Source of the DNA: Streptomyces sp. SKN60
GTDB lineage: Bacteria > Actinomycetota > Actinomycetes > Streptomycetales > Streptomycetaceae
Direction: 5' to 3'
Length of the DNA: 64,000 nucleotides
Assembly (NCBI RefSeq): GCF_026236535.1
Contig: NZ_JAHTMW010000011.1
Location: forward strand, 124,001-188,000
Made by a program: the position numbers and the translations under genes. Below, piece by piece: positions 25,155 through 33,435 of this stretch; within the stretch, counting starts at the first letter, position 1; each line of letters opens with the position of its first letter. The notes below the pieces were generated by a model that worked only from the letters and a program-made list of their open reading frames with translations, did not search any database and had not been told where the DNA came from.

Positions 25155-26786
25155 ATGACCACGACCCCGCACACGCCCGTGCCGAACACACCGGACCCGG
25201 CGTCCGCGGACGCGCCGCCGATCGCCCTCCCCGTCACCGCCGTCACCTGCCTGGAGGACCGCGCCCACGTCGAGCGCACCGCCCGGCTCACGCTCGAAGC
25301 GGGGGTGCGGCGGCTGCGGCTCGGACCGGTCAGCGCGCTGGCCGTCGACCGCACCCTGCACGCCGAGCTGACGCCCGAACAGGCCGAACAGGCCGAAGGG
25401 CCAGAGGGTGCGCTCGACGTCCTGGACGTGCGGATCGTCCGGGAGTGGACGCCGCGCGGGCCGCGCCCCTCCGCCGACGACTCCGCGCTGCGCCGGCGCG
25501 TCCACGCCCTCACCACCGAGCAGACGGCGCTCGAACAGCGGCGGGACCGGCTCGCGACCCGGCTCGACCTGCTCGGCGGGCTCGCCGCCGACCTGCTGCG
25601 CGAGATCGGCGAGGGCACGGGGTACGGGGAGACCGACCCCGCGCGCTGGACCCGCGAACTGGACCGGATCGACGCCGAACGCGACGCGTACGCGGAGCGC
25701 CTCGGCACCGTCGGCGCGGAGCTGACCCGGGTCGGCGAGGAGCTGGCCGCGGCCACGGAGGCGATGTACCAGGCGGAGGAGGAGCCGGCCGAGCTCGTCG
25801 GCCATGTCGAGCTGACGGTACGGGCCGCGGCGGCGGGCCCGGCCCTGCTGCGGGTCACGCATCTGACGCCCTGTGCGCTGTGGCGGCCGGCCTACCGGGC
25901 CGTCCTCGACGGGGAGTCGCTGACGCTGGAGAGCGAGGCCGTGGTGTGGCAGCGCACCGGCGAGGACTGGGCCGACGTCCGGCTGACCCTGTCCACGGCG
26001 AGGTCGGCGCAGGCGACCGAGCCGCCGAAGCTGGTCGAGGACCGGCTGACGCTGGTCGACCGCTCGGCGGCCGAGCGGCGCACGATCGATCTGGAGATGC
26101 GCGAGGAGACGATCTCGGCCCTCGGTCCCCTGCCGGTGGTCGGGCTCCCGGGCGTCGACGACGGCGGCGAGACGCGGGTGCTGTCCGCGCCGGCGCCGGT
26201 GGGCGTCCCCTCGGACGGGCGCGCCCATCGCGTACCGCTGAGCTCGTTCACGACGCCGGCGGTGGCCGAGTACGCGTGCTCACCGGAGCTGTCGCCACTG
26301 GTCACGCAGCTGGTGCGGTTCGACAACCGGTCGGGGCACGCCCTGCTCACCGGGCCGGTCGACCTGGTCCGGGCGAGCGGTTTCAGCGGCCGGGGCACGC
26401 TCGACTTCACGGCGCCCGGCGCGCCGGCAGAGCTGGCCTTCGGCAGCCAGGACGACTACCGGGTGGTGCGGCGGGTCGAGGAGACCCGGGACACCACCGC
26501 GCTCTCCCAGCGGACCGTGGTCTCCCGAACGGTGCGGGTGCATCTCTCCCGGCTGTCCGCGCCCGGCGAGGAGGGCGATCGGCTGGTGACGGTGCGCGAG
26601 CGGATACCGGTGCCGGAGGTGTCGGCGGTGCAGGTGCGGGTCCGCAAGGAGGCGTGTTCGCCGGTGCCGGACGAGGTCGACGCGGACGGCATCGTCCGCT
26701 GGGACGCGGCGCTGCCGCCGGGCGGGCGGCGCACGCTCACCCTCTCGTACGAGATCACGGCGAAGTCGAACACCAGCGGCCTGTAG
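25155..26786 (+). CDS. DUF4139-domain protein, short paralogue
   Basis: A 543-residue paralogue of the preceding protein, with the same plan and no proline-rich insert. The N-terminal domain contains AHVERTARLTL, followed by coiled-coil helices (about 100-225) and a DUF4139 core with WRPAYR at 243-248 and QRTGEDW at 266-272. The C-terminal ends differ. It begins 5 bp after the first gene's stop, with GGAGGAG upstream, so the two are co-expressed and may form a hetero-oligomer. The biochemical role is unknown. Confidence 0.8.
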   Translation: MTTTPHTPVPNTPDPASADAPPIALPVTAVTCLEDRAHVERTARLTLEAGVRRLRLGPVSALAVDRTLHAELTPEQAEQAEGPEGALDVLDVRIVREWTPRGPRPSADDSALRRRVHALTTEQTALEQRRDRLATRLDLLGGLAADLLREIGEGTGYGETDPARWTRELDRIDAERDAYAERLGTVGAELTRVGEELAAATEAMYQAEEEPAELVGHVELTVRAAAAGPALLRVTHLTPCALWRPAYRAVLDGESLTLESEAVVWQRTGEDWADVRLTLSTARSAQATEPPKLVEDRLTLVDRSAAERRTIDLEMREETISALGPLPVVGLPGVDDGGETRVLSAPAPVGVPSDGRAHRVPLSSFTTPAVAEYACSPELSPLVTQLVRFDNRSGHALLTGPVDLVRASGFSGRGTLDFTAPGAPAELAFGSQDDYRVVRRVEETRDTTALSQRTVVSRTVRVHLSRLSAPGEEGDRLVTVRERIPVPEVSAVQVRVRKEACSPVPDEVDADGIVRWDAALPPGGRRTLTLSYEITAKSNTSGL

Positions 26787-26812
26787 GCCCTGAGGGCGGC
26801 CGGCCCGCGGCG

Positions 26813-27250
26813 TCAGGCGCGGCGGGCCAGTCGCTCGCGCACCCAGGCGGGGCCGGGGTTGACGTGGGGGCGGCCGTCGACGAAGACCGTGGGCACGGTC
26901 TCGTTGCCGTCGTTGACCGCCCGCACGTCCGCCGCGGCCTCGGGGTCGCGCCAGATGTCGACCCAGTGCACCCGCCGCGCGTCCCGCCCGAGGCCGAACC
27001 GCAGCCGGATGCAGTATTTGCACCCCGGGCGCCAGTACACGATCGGCCACCCGTCCTCGGCGCCGCGCCGCCGCGCCTCCTCGGCCCGCAGCGGCCGCGG
27101 GAACACCAGCGGCGAGTGCGCCACGGCGAGCACGAGGAACACCACGAGGAGGACACAGCCCTCGACGAGACTTCCCCGGAGCAGCACCGGCGTGGCCACG
27201 AGCAGGCCGGCGAGCAGGAACAGGGTCGGCAGGGTCCAGGAGCGTGTCAT
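26813..27250 (-). CDS. Membrane-anchored glutaredoxin/mycoredoxin
   Basis: A 145-residue protein with two N-terminal membrane helices (LPTLFLLAGLLVATPVLL and VEGCVLLVVFLVLAVA) and a C-terminal glutaredoxin fold. The redox motif is CKYC in YWRPGCKYCIRL, followed by the cis-Pro/TVP segment ETVPTVFVDG. In actinobacteria such domains use mycothiol as reductant. No clear Shine-Dalgarno precedes ATG 27250; GTG 27256 is in frame. It is convergent with the DUF4139 operon. Confidence 0.85.
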   Translation of the reverse strand: MTRSWTLPTLFLLAGLLVATPVLLRGSLVEGCVLLVVFLVLAVAHSPLVFPRPLRAEEARRRGAEDGWPIVYWRPGCKYCIRLRFGLGRDARRVHWVDIWRDPEAAADVRAVNDGNETVPTVFVDGRPHVNPGPAWVRERLARRA

Positions 27251-27297
27251 GCTCACGGAGGTTACGTGACGGTCGGTGGAAACGTCGGCGGTAAAGG

Positions 27298-28389
27298 TCA
27301 GCGGGACTGGAGGGACTTGACGTTGTCGCCGAAGGTCCAGTTCTTCGAGCCGTCCCAGTTGGCGGACCAGGTCATCAGGCCCTTCAGCTTGCCGGAGTAG
27401 TGGTTCCAGGCCTGGGCGACCTGGGAGGTGGTCATGTAGCCGCCGCCTGCGCCGGGCTGGGCGGGGAGTCCGGGGACCTGCTTGTCGTACGGGACGCGGA
27501 TGGTGGTGCCCTGGATGACCAGGCCGCGGTCGAGGCAGTCGGTCTGGGCGACGAATCCGGCGACGGTGCCGGCCGAGTAGGAGTCGCCGGCGCAGCCGTA
27601 CATGCTGCCGTTGTAGTACTGCATGTTGAGCCACCACAGGCGCCCGTTGTCGGCGTACTTCTTCACGATCGGGAGGTAGGCGCCCCAGATCGAGCCGTAG
27701 ACGATGCTGCCGCCGGTGACGTACGCCGTCTCGGGGGCCATGGTGAGGCCGAAGCCGGCGGGCATCCGGGCGAGCACGCCGTCGATGATGTGGATCAGGT
27801 TGGCCTGCGAGGCGGAGAGGGTGCCGATGCTGCCGCTGCCGACGAGGCCGGTCTCGATGTCGATGTCGATGCCGTCGAAGTTGTTCGCCTTCAGGATCGG
27901 CACGATGGTCTCGATGAAGCGGTCGGCGACGGCGCGCGAGCTGAGGTCGATGCCCGCGGCGGCGCCGCCGATCGACATGAGGACGGTCGCGCCGGCGGCC
28001 TTCGCGCGGCACATCTCGGCGGGGGTCGGCACCTTGACGGTGCTGTCCATGCCGTTCTCCCAGAGCACCGTGCCGTCGGAACGGATCACCGGGAAGGCGG
28101 CGTTGATGACGTTGTAGCCGTGCGCGGCGAAGCGGGGGTCGTCGATGGGCGCCCAGCCGAAGGGCGGGTGGACGCCGTTGGCGGCGCCGTCCCAGTTCTC
28201 CCAGTAGCCCTGGAGCACCTTTCCGGTGGGCTTGGGCTTCAGTGCGCAGGTCTCCGCGGCGGCGGTGCCGGCGGTGGTCCTGGTGGGTGCGGCGCTCTCG
28301 GCCGCGGCGGGGGCCGCGAGCGCGGTGACGGCGGCGAGCAGGGTGGCGAGTCCCGCTCCGACGGCATGGACGATCCGGTGGCCTGACAT
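27298..28389 (-). CDS. Secreted GH18 chitinase
   Basis: A 363-residue exported chitinase. The signal peptide is at about 1-30 (VGAGLATLLAAVTALAAPAAA), and the catalytic barrel has the family motif DGIDIDIE (acid/base glutamate, near residue 170). YWENWDG and LMTWSANWDGS match bacterial chitinases of the ChiC/ChiD-like group. No separate chitin-binding module is present. GGGAGC precedes ATG 28389. Its promoter holds a DasR-type operator, so expression should respond to N-acetylglucosamine or glucosamine-phosphate signals. Confidence 0.9.
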   Translation of the reverse strand: MSGHRIVHAVGAGLATLLAAVTALAAPAAAESAAPTRTTAGTAAAETCALKPKPTGKVLQGYWENWDGAANGVHPPFGWAPIDDPRFAAHGYNVINAAFPVIRSDGTVLWENGMDSTVKVPTPAEMCRAKAAGATVLMSIGGAAAGIDLSSRAVADRFIETIVPILKANNFDGIDIDIETGLVGSGSIGTLSASQANLIHIIDGVLARMPAGFGLTMAPETAYVTGGSIVYGSIWGAYLPIVKKYADNGRLWWLNMQYYNGSMYGCAGDSYSAGTVAGFVAQTDCLDRGLVIQGTTIRVPYDKQVPGLPAQPGAGGGYMTTSQVAQAWNHYSGKLKGLMTWSANWDGSKNWTFGDNVKSLQSR

Positions 28390-28444
28390 GCGTGCTCCCT
28401 GGGATGTGGGGGGAAGGGCCTGGGCATGAGGTACGGTCCCCACG

Positions 28445-28473
28445 ACCGTAGATTGGTCCAGACCAACCGTCAA
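28445..28473 (-). promoter_or_regulatory. Chitinase promoter with DasR-like operator filling the spacer
   Basis: On the minus strand TTGACG (complement of 28468-28473), a 17-bp spacer and TACGGT (complement of 28445-28450) form a near-consensus promoter. The palindrome TTGGTCCAGACCAA (28453-28466) lies entirely within the spacer and matches the dre element (TGGTCTAGACCA core) bound by the GntR regulator DasR. The predicted leader is about 49 nt. Confidence 0.8.
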
Positions 28474-28481
28474 CACCCGGG

Positions 28482-29018
28482 TCACTCACGGGACTTGGCG
28501 GGCATGTTCCAGCCCTCCCCTGCCACCCTCCCCCGTCGGTCCGGCGCGGCCGACCGGTCGAGCTCGCGCCCGATCTGCTCCCGCAGCGTGGCATGTTCAG
28601 GGCCGAGCCGATGCCGTTCGGCGGTCCAGTGGTCGCGCGGATAGAGCCACACGGGTACGTGGACGAGCTCGGCGGGCTCCCACGCGTACCGCGGCCAGAC
28701 GTGGGCGTGCAGGAACGGGTCGCGGTTGCCCAGGATCTCCAGGTTGACCCGGCGGAACGCGGGGTCGCGGCGGCGGCAGGCCCGCTCGACCGCTTCGGCC
28801 AGGCGGTCGAGGTCGGACAGGAAGGCCAGTCGCCTGGCTCTCGGCAGGTCGGAGAGGCGCTGGGCGTCGGGTGCGTCGGTGAGCAGGACCGAGTAACCGG
28901 GCAGGAACTGGACGTCGCCGATCACGGCGAAGCCCGCGTCCAGGCGCCGTAGCACCGTCGGATTCTCGCCGCGCAGGGCCGCCCCGATGCGGTCCGTGCG
29001 CCAGTCGGCAGAGGTCAT
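28482..29018 (-). CDS. HIT-like protein with degenerate histidine triad
   Basis: A 178-residue protein resembling HIT hydrolases and diadenosine tetraphosphate phosphorylases. FAVIGDVQFLPGYSVLL and VNLEILGNRDPFLHAHVWPRY correspond to the two HIT core segments. The triad H-x-H-x-H is reduced to H-A-H-V-W, so the third histidine is missing; the central nucleophilic histidine remains. Activity may be altered. No convincing Shine-Dalgarno precedes ATG 29018. The chitinase promoter begins just after its stop. Confidence 0.75.
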   Translation of the reverse strand: MTSADWRTDRIGAALRGENPTVLRRLDAGFAVIGDVQFLPGYSVLLTDAPDAQRLSDLPRARRLAFLSDLDRLAEAVERACRRRDPAFRRVNLEILGNRDPFLHAHVWPRYAWEPAELVHVPVWLYPRDHWTAERHRLGPEHATLREQIGRELDRSAAPDRRGRVAGEGWNMPAKSRE

Positions 29019-29144
29019 GCCCGCGAACCTACCGGGACGCGGGGCGCGCGAGGGGCGGGCGCGTGGTGGGCCGACGCGGCCCGGCACACGGGCCCGGACG
29101 CGCCCGGCGGGACTATCGTGGGGTGACGGCAGAGGAGGGTGACC

Positions 29145-29810
29145 ATGTCCGGACCGGCCCGAGCGCCCGACCGTCCGCACCCGCTGTTCGCCCGTTTCTA
29201 CGCCGGGGTCGCCGGTCCCGCCCTCGACAAGGCCGGGGTCACCGAGCACCGCCGGCGGCTCCTCGCCGGGCTCACGGGCGAGGTTGTGGAGATCGGCGCC
29301 GGCAACGGTCTCAACTTCGCCCACTACCCGCCCGGCGTACGCCGGGTCCTCGCCGTCGAACCGGAGCCGCGGCTGCGCGCCCTCGCCGAGGAGGCCGCCC
29401 GTACGGCCCCGGTGCCGGTGGAGGTGGCGGCCGGGGTCGCGGAGGACCTGGCGGGGGTGGCGGACGCCTCGTACGACGCGGGCGTGGCGTGTCTGACGCT
29501 GTGCTCGGTGGCGGATCCGCACGCCGCCCTGGCCGAGCTGCACCGCGTCCTGCGGCCCGGCGGGCAGCTGCGCTTCTTCGAGCATGTGCGCGCCGGGACC
29601 CCCGGGATGCGCCGGGTGCAGCGGGTGCTCGACGCCACCGTCTGGCCGCTGCTCGCGGGCGGCTGCCACACCGGGCGCGACACGCTGGCGGCGATCGAGG
29701 CGGCGGGGTTCGAGCCCACCTCGGTCGACACCTTCTCCTTCCCCGAGACCAGGATCCCCTCCCCCGCCGCGACCCACATCCTGGGCACGGCCGAGCGCCG
29801 CCCCGCCTGA
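29145..29810 (+). CDS. Class I methyltransferase (METTL7/UbiE-like)
   Basis: A 221-residue SAM-dependent methyltransferase. Motif I is VEIGAGNGLNF (about residues 48-58), the acidic end of strand 2 is in AVEPEP, and LRPGGQLRFFEHV is the post-motif typical of the UbiE and METTL7 branches. The short N-terminal region (LFARFYAGV) agrees. GAGGAGG lies six bases before ATG 29145. It is monocistronic and divergent from the HIT-like gene. The substrate is unknown. Confidence 0.85.
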   Translation: MSGPARAPDRPHPLFARFYAGVAGPALDKAGVTEHRRRLLAGLTGEVVEIGAGNGLNFAHYPPGVRRVLAVEPEPRLRALAEEAARTAPVPVEVAAGVAEDLAGVADASYDAGVACLTLCSVADPHAALAELHRVLRPGGQLRFFEHVRAGTPGMRRVQRVLDATVWPLLAGGCHTGRDTLAAIEAAGFEPTSVDTFSFPETRIPSPAATHILGTAERRPA

Positions 29811-29892
29811 CGAGCCGGTCAGTTTCGGAGAAGCGGGTGCGGGCGGCCCGTTCCTAGGATGGGAACCAGCCGCACCGAGGAGAAGAGCAGTC

Positions 29893-30402
29893 ATGACGGA
29901 CGCGAAGAAGGCACAGCGGAAGGCCACGACGCCCGCCCGGCGCACCAAGCGGACCGACACCGCCGCCGACGGCTTCACCGAGGAGGAGCGCGCCGCGATG
30001 AAGGAGCGCGCGAAGGAGCTGCGGGCCGCCTCGCGCGGCGGCTCCCGCGCGAGCAGGGCGGAGAAGGCGGCGGAGGCGGAGGCCGAGGTCCTGGCGAAGA
30101 TCGCCGAGCTGCCGGACGAGGACCGCGTCCTCGCCGAACGGGTCCACGCGCTGGTCAAGGCCCATGCGCCCGCGCTCGCCCCGCGCCTGTGGTACGGGAT
30201 GCCCGCCTACGCCAAGGACGGCAAGGTGCTGTGCTTCTTCCAGCCGGCGTCGAAGTTCAAGGCCCGCTACGCCACGCTTGGCTTCAACGACGTGGCGACG
30301 CTGGACGAGGGCGTGATGTGGCCGACCGCTTTCGCGCTGACCGGGCTCGGCCCGGCAGTGGAGGACCGGATCGCCGCCCTCCTCAGGACCGCCGCCCACT
30401 GA
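29893..30402 (+). CDS. DUF1801-like small protein
   Basis: A 169-residue protein. A basic, lysine- and alanine-rich helical N-terminus (about 1-65) precedes a DUF1801/YdhG-like domain (WYGMPAYAKDGKVLCFF, YATLGFNDVATLDEG). Members are small alpha/beta proteins of the frataxin-like fold with no firm role. GAGGAGAAG precedes ATG 29893. Its last 20 bp overlap the convergent ATP-grasp gene. Confidence 0.78.
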   Translation: MTDAKKAQRKATTPARRTKRTDTAADGFTEEERAAMKERAKELRAASRGGSRASRAEKAAEAEAEVLAKIAELPDEDRVLAERVHALVKAHAPALAPRLWYGMPAYAKDGKVLCFFQPASKFKARYATLGFNDVATLDEGVMWPTAFALTGLGPAVEDRIAALLRTAAH

Positions 30403-31333
30403 GCGTCTCCGGGGCGGCGAGCAGAGCCGCGAAGAGCCCGGACGCGTCCACGCCCCGCGGCAGATCGCTGACCTGACCGTCGCCGGCCTCCACCACCCGC
30501 CACGCGCCGTCGGTGTCGTCGGTGTCCCCCTCGCCGTCCCCGACCGCCCGGGCCAGGTCGGTGGTGACGAAGCGGCAGCCGAGGGCGCGGACCAGCGGAC
30601 GGACGGCGGCAAGGTCGGGAACCGGCCGGACGTCCGGGGTGTCGGGGTGCGGGCCGACGAGGACGGGCGCGCCGTCCACCCACCAGACCCGCGCCTCCTC
30701 GGCGCGTCCGTCCGCGTCCCGTACGAACCGTTCGAAGCGCCGCAGCACCACCCCACCGGCCAGGAACTCGCCCTGCAGCTCGACGAACCGCCCGACCACC
30801 CGGCGCAGACCGGCCCGGTCGGCGAGGTCGGGGACGTAACAGGCCTCGGCCCACTCGCGCTTGCGCGACTTCACGTAGTCCTTGACGACGGCGGGCCCCG
30901 ACCCGCCGAGCCGCTCCGCCGCTTCGGCGAGCGCCGCGCCGTCCGGCATGCCGGTGCCGGGGAGCCACGCGCTGGGCGGGGTGTGCCCGGCGAAGTACGG
31001 GTACCAGCCCGGGAGTTCGTGGGCGCGGGCGTAGGCGGCGGCCGGGGTGAGCAAGGTGCGCCCGCGCTCGGCCAGGGCGGATTCCAGCGTCTCGTACGCC
31101 GCCGGGGGCAGCATCCAGCCGCGGTACCAGACCGGTCCGCGGCCGGCCGGCACACGCCGTACCGCCTCGGCCGCGTCACCGCCGGCCGTCAGCACGTCGT
31201 GGTCGACGACGGCGCTCGCGCCCCCGAGGGCGGCGACGCACCGCGCCTCCGCCCCGTAGTGCGGGTCGGGGCGGTGGGGGCGCAGCGGGTCGGCCGGGAA
31301 GAGGACCGTGGGTACGGGCAGCACGGGCAGCAC
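30383..31333 (-). CDS. ATP-grasp domain protein
   Basis: A protein of about 316 residues with an ATP-grasp-like layout: an N-terminal Rossmann part (LFPADPLRPHRPDPHYGAEA), central AVVKDYVKSRKREW with the ATP-binding lysine, and C-terminal metal-site residues near WRVVEAGDGQVSDLP. Such proteins ligate an acyl-phosphate to an amine or thiol. The substrate is unknown. GTG 31333 begins four bases after the upstream monooxygenase stop, but several in-frame GTG codons follow, so the start is uncertain. It is co-transcribed with the ABM gene. Confidence 0.75.
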   Translation of the reverse strand: MLPVLPVPTVLFPADPLRPHRPDPHYGAEARCVAALGGASAVVDHDVLTAGGDAAEAVRRVPAGRGPVWYRGWMLPPAAYETLESALAERGRTLLTPAAAYARAHELPGWYPYFAGHTPPSAWLPGTGMPDGAALAEAAERLGGSGPAVVKDYVKSRKREWAEACYVPDLADRAGLRRVVGRFVELQGEFLAGGVVLRRFERFVRDADGRAEEARVWWVDGAPVLVGPHPDTPDVRPVPDLAAVRPLVRALGCRFVTTDLARAVGDGEGDTDDTDGAWRVVEAGDGQVSDLPRGVDASGLFAALLAAPETLSGRRS

Positions 31334-31337
31334 GGGA

Positions 31338-31682
31338 TCAGGCCAGGGGCTCGGCGGCGATCTCGACGACCTGGGCGGGCCCGGCCCGGAAGGCGGAGTT
31401 GGTCGCGGCGGCCGCGACCATGTGCGGGGCGCGGTCGTGCGCCGCCAGGGCCTCCCGCGAGGCCCAGTGCTCGACCAGCACGAAGCGGTCGGCGTCGCCG
31501 ACCACCTGGTGGAGGTCGTACTGCAGACAGCCGTCCTCCGCCCGTACGAGCGGGGCGAGGCGCTCGTAGGCCTCGATCTGGTCGCGGCCGCGGCCCGGCT
31601 GCGTGGCGATGTGGACGTGCAGGCGCACGGGCTGGGGCTGGGACTGAAGCTGGGGCTGGGGCTGCTGCGAAGGGTGTGACAT
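31338..31682 (-). CDS. Antibiotic-biosynthesis-monooxygenase (ABM) fold protein
   Basis: A 114-residue ABM-domain protein. A Gln/Pro-rich N-terminal tail (about 1-20) is followed by the dimeric alpha/beta barrel signature LHVHIATQPGR, LVRAEDGCLQYDLHQV, FVLVEHWASREALAAH. It resembles quinol monooxygenase YgiN. It is the first gene of a two-gene operon with the ATP-grasp protein and divergent from the P450. Confidence 0.85.
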   Translation of the reverse strand: MSHPSQQPQPQLQSQPQPVRLHVHIATQPGRGRDQIEAYERLAPLVRAEDGCLQYDLHQVVGDADRFVLVEHWASREALAAHDRAPHMVAAAATNSAFRAGPAQVVEIAAEPLA

Positions 31683-31862
31683 GGGCAGGAGCCTAGAGCG
31701 GGCGGGGGCGCGGGGAAACGCATTTCCGCTCGGGCGACGGGTGCCCCGGGTGGACCCACCCGTTCCGGTGGTTTGGCCGAACTCCGCGTAGACCGAATAG
31801 ATGCCCGAGGCATGTAGTGGGAGGACCAAGACCCCGACGACCTCCGTCTGCGAGGACCCCCC

Positions 31863-33107
31863 ATGTCCGAAGTCGTGGCATTCCCCCAGAGCCGCACCTG
31901 CCCCTACCACCCGCCCACCGCCTACGATCCGCTGCGCGAGGAACGCCCGTTGTCCCGGGTCACCTTCTGGGACGGCCGGGAGGTGTGGCTCGTCTCCGGC
32001 CACCGGGCCGCCCGCGCGCTGCTCGCCGACCAGCGGCTGTCCACCGACTCCACGCGCCCGGACTTCCCGATCTCGGTCGAGCGTACGGCGGTGCTGCGCA
32101 GGCGGCGGCGCGCCGCGCTGCTCGGCTGGGACGACCCCGAACACAACACCCAGCGGCGGATGCTGATCCCGAGCTTCGCCGTGCGCCGGATCGAGGGGAT
32201 GCGGCCGCGCATCCAGGCCACCGTCGACCGGCTGATCGACGCCATGGAGGCAGCGGGTCCGCGAGCCGAGCTGGTGAGCGCGTTCGCGCTGCCGGTGCCG
32301 TCGATCGTGATCTGCGACCTGCTCGGAGTGCCGTACGAGGACCACGACTTCTTCGAGGAGCAGTCCCGGCGGCTGTTGCGCGGCCCGACGGGCGCCGACA
32401 CCGAGAACGCCCTCGCCCTCCTGGAGGGCTACCTCGGCGAGCTCGTCGACGGCAAGCTCCGCAAGCCGGGCGAGGGCGTGCTCGACGACCTGGTCGCCCG
32501 GCAGCGCCAGGACGGCACGCCCGACCGTGCCGAACTGATCCAGCTGGCGACGGTGCTGCTCGTCGCCGGGCACGAGACCACGGCGAACATGATCTCCCTC
32601 GGCGTCTTCACCCTGCTCCGGCATCCCGAGCGCCTCGCGGAACTGCGCGCCGATCCGGCGCTGCTGCCCGTCGCCGTCGAGGAGTTGCTGCGCTTCCTGT
32701 CCATCGCGGACGGGATGCTGCGGGTCGCCCGCGAGGACATCGAGGTCGAAGGGACCGAAGGCGCCGAGGGTGCCGAGGGTGCCGACGGGGTCGACGGGGC
32801 CGGCAGGGTGGTGATCCGGGCCGGCGAGGGCGTGGTCTTCTCGACCTCCCTCATCAACCGCGACACCGCCGCCTACGCCGATCCGGACACCCTCGACTGG
32901 GACCGTTCGGCGCGCCACCACCTCGCCTTCGGCTACGGCATCCACCAGTGCCTCGGCCAGAACCTGGCCCGCGCGGAGCTGGAGATCGCGCTCGGCACAC
33001 TGCTGCGCCGGCTGCCCGGGCTGCGGCTCGCCGCGCCGGTGGACGAGATCCCGTTCAAGCCGGGGGACACCATCCAGGGGATGCTCGAACTCCCCGTCAC
33101 CTGGTGA
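31863..33107 (+). CDS. Cytochrome P450
   Basis: A 414-residue soluble bacterial P450. The I-helix oxygen-binding motif AGHETT lies near residue 237 and the heme-thiolate loop FGYGIHQCLGQ has Cys363 as axial ligand. An EELLRF K-helix is present. An acidic Gly/Glu/Ala-rich insert (residues about 295-315) interrupts the usual beta-sheet region after the K-helix. GAGGA precedes ATG 31863. It pairs with the ferredoxin 14 bp downstream; a ferredoxin reductase must come from elsewhere. It resembles the CYP105/CYP107 group. The substrate is unknown. Confidence 0.92.
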   Translation: MSEVVAFPQSRTCPYHPPTAYDPLREERPLSRVTFWDGREVWLVSGHRAARALLADQRLSTDSTRPDFPISVERTAVLRRRRRAALLGWDDPEHNTQRRMLIPSFAVRRIEGMRPRIQATVDRLIDAMEAAGPRAELVSAFALPVPSIVICDLLGVPYEDHDFFEEQSRRLLRGPTGADTENALALLEGYLGELVDGKLRKPGEGVLDDLVARQRQDGTPDRAELIQLATVLLVAGHETTANMISLGVFTLLRHPERLAELRADPALLPVAVEELLRFLSIADGMLRVAREDIEVEGTEGAEGAEGADGVDGAGRVVIRAGEGVVFSTSLINRDTAAYADPDTLDWDRSARHHLAFGYGIHQCLGQNLARAELEIALGTLLRRLPGLRLAAPVDEIPFKPGDTIQGMLELPVTW

Positions 33108-33121
33108 AAGGAGCCCGCTCG

Positions 33122-33328
33122 ATGCGCATCACCATCGACAAGGACGTCTGTATCGGCGCCGGCCAGTGCGCCCTCGTCTCCCCCGCCGTCTTCACCCAGG
33201 ACGACGACGGCTTCGGGACCGTCGTCCCCGGCCGGGAGACCGCCGAGCCCGGACCGCTCGTGCGCGAGGCCGCCCGCGCCTGTCCGGTGCAGGCGATCAC
33301 GGTCACGGAGGCCGCGAGGCCTGCCTAG
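33122..33328 (+). CDS. [3Fe-4S] ferredoxin for the P450
   Basis: A 68-residue ferredoxin with C-I-G-A-G-Q-C in VCIGAGQCAL and a distal Cys in ARACPVQAI. It lacks the extra cysteine of [4Fe-4S] forms, as in SoyB/SuaB-type partners of Streptomyces P450s. AAAGGAG precedes ATG 33122. It should pass electrons from a ferredoxin reductase to the adjacent P450. Confidence 0.92.
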   Translation: MRITIDKDVCIGAGQCALVSPAVFTQDDDGFGTVVPGRETAEPGPLVREAARACPVQAITVTEAARPA

Positions 33329-33344
33329 CGCGGTTCCCGGGACC

Positions 33345-33435
33345 GTACGGGGTCGGTGTACGGGGTCGGTGTACGGGGTCGGTGTACGGGGTCGGTGTAC
33401 GGGCTCGGGGTACGGGCTCGGTGTACGGGGCCGGG
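33345..33435. repeat. Seven tandem 13-bp repeats
   Basis: The unit GTACGGGGTCGGT is repeated exactly four times (33345-33396), followed by three variants (GTACGGGCTCGGG, GTACGGGCTCGGT, GTACGGGGCCGGG). The array fills the gap between the convergent ferredoxin and M48 genes and stops at the M48 stop codon. It is not palindromic, so it is not an obvious terminator, and it lacks the unique spacers of a CRISPR. Confidence 0.85.

Noticed and set aside
33345..33435. Tandem repeats considered as a CRISPR array or hairpin terminator
   Set aside because: No spacers and no self-complementarity; a simple 13-bp tandem array.
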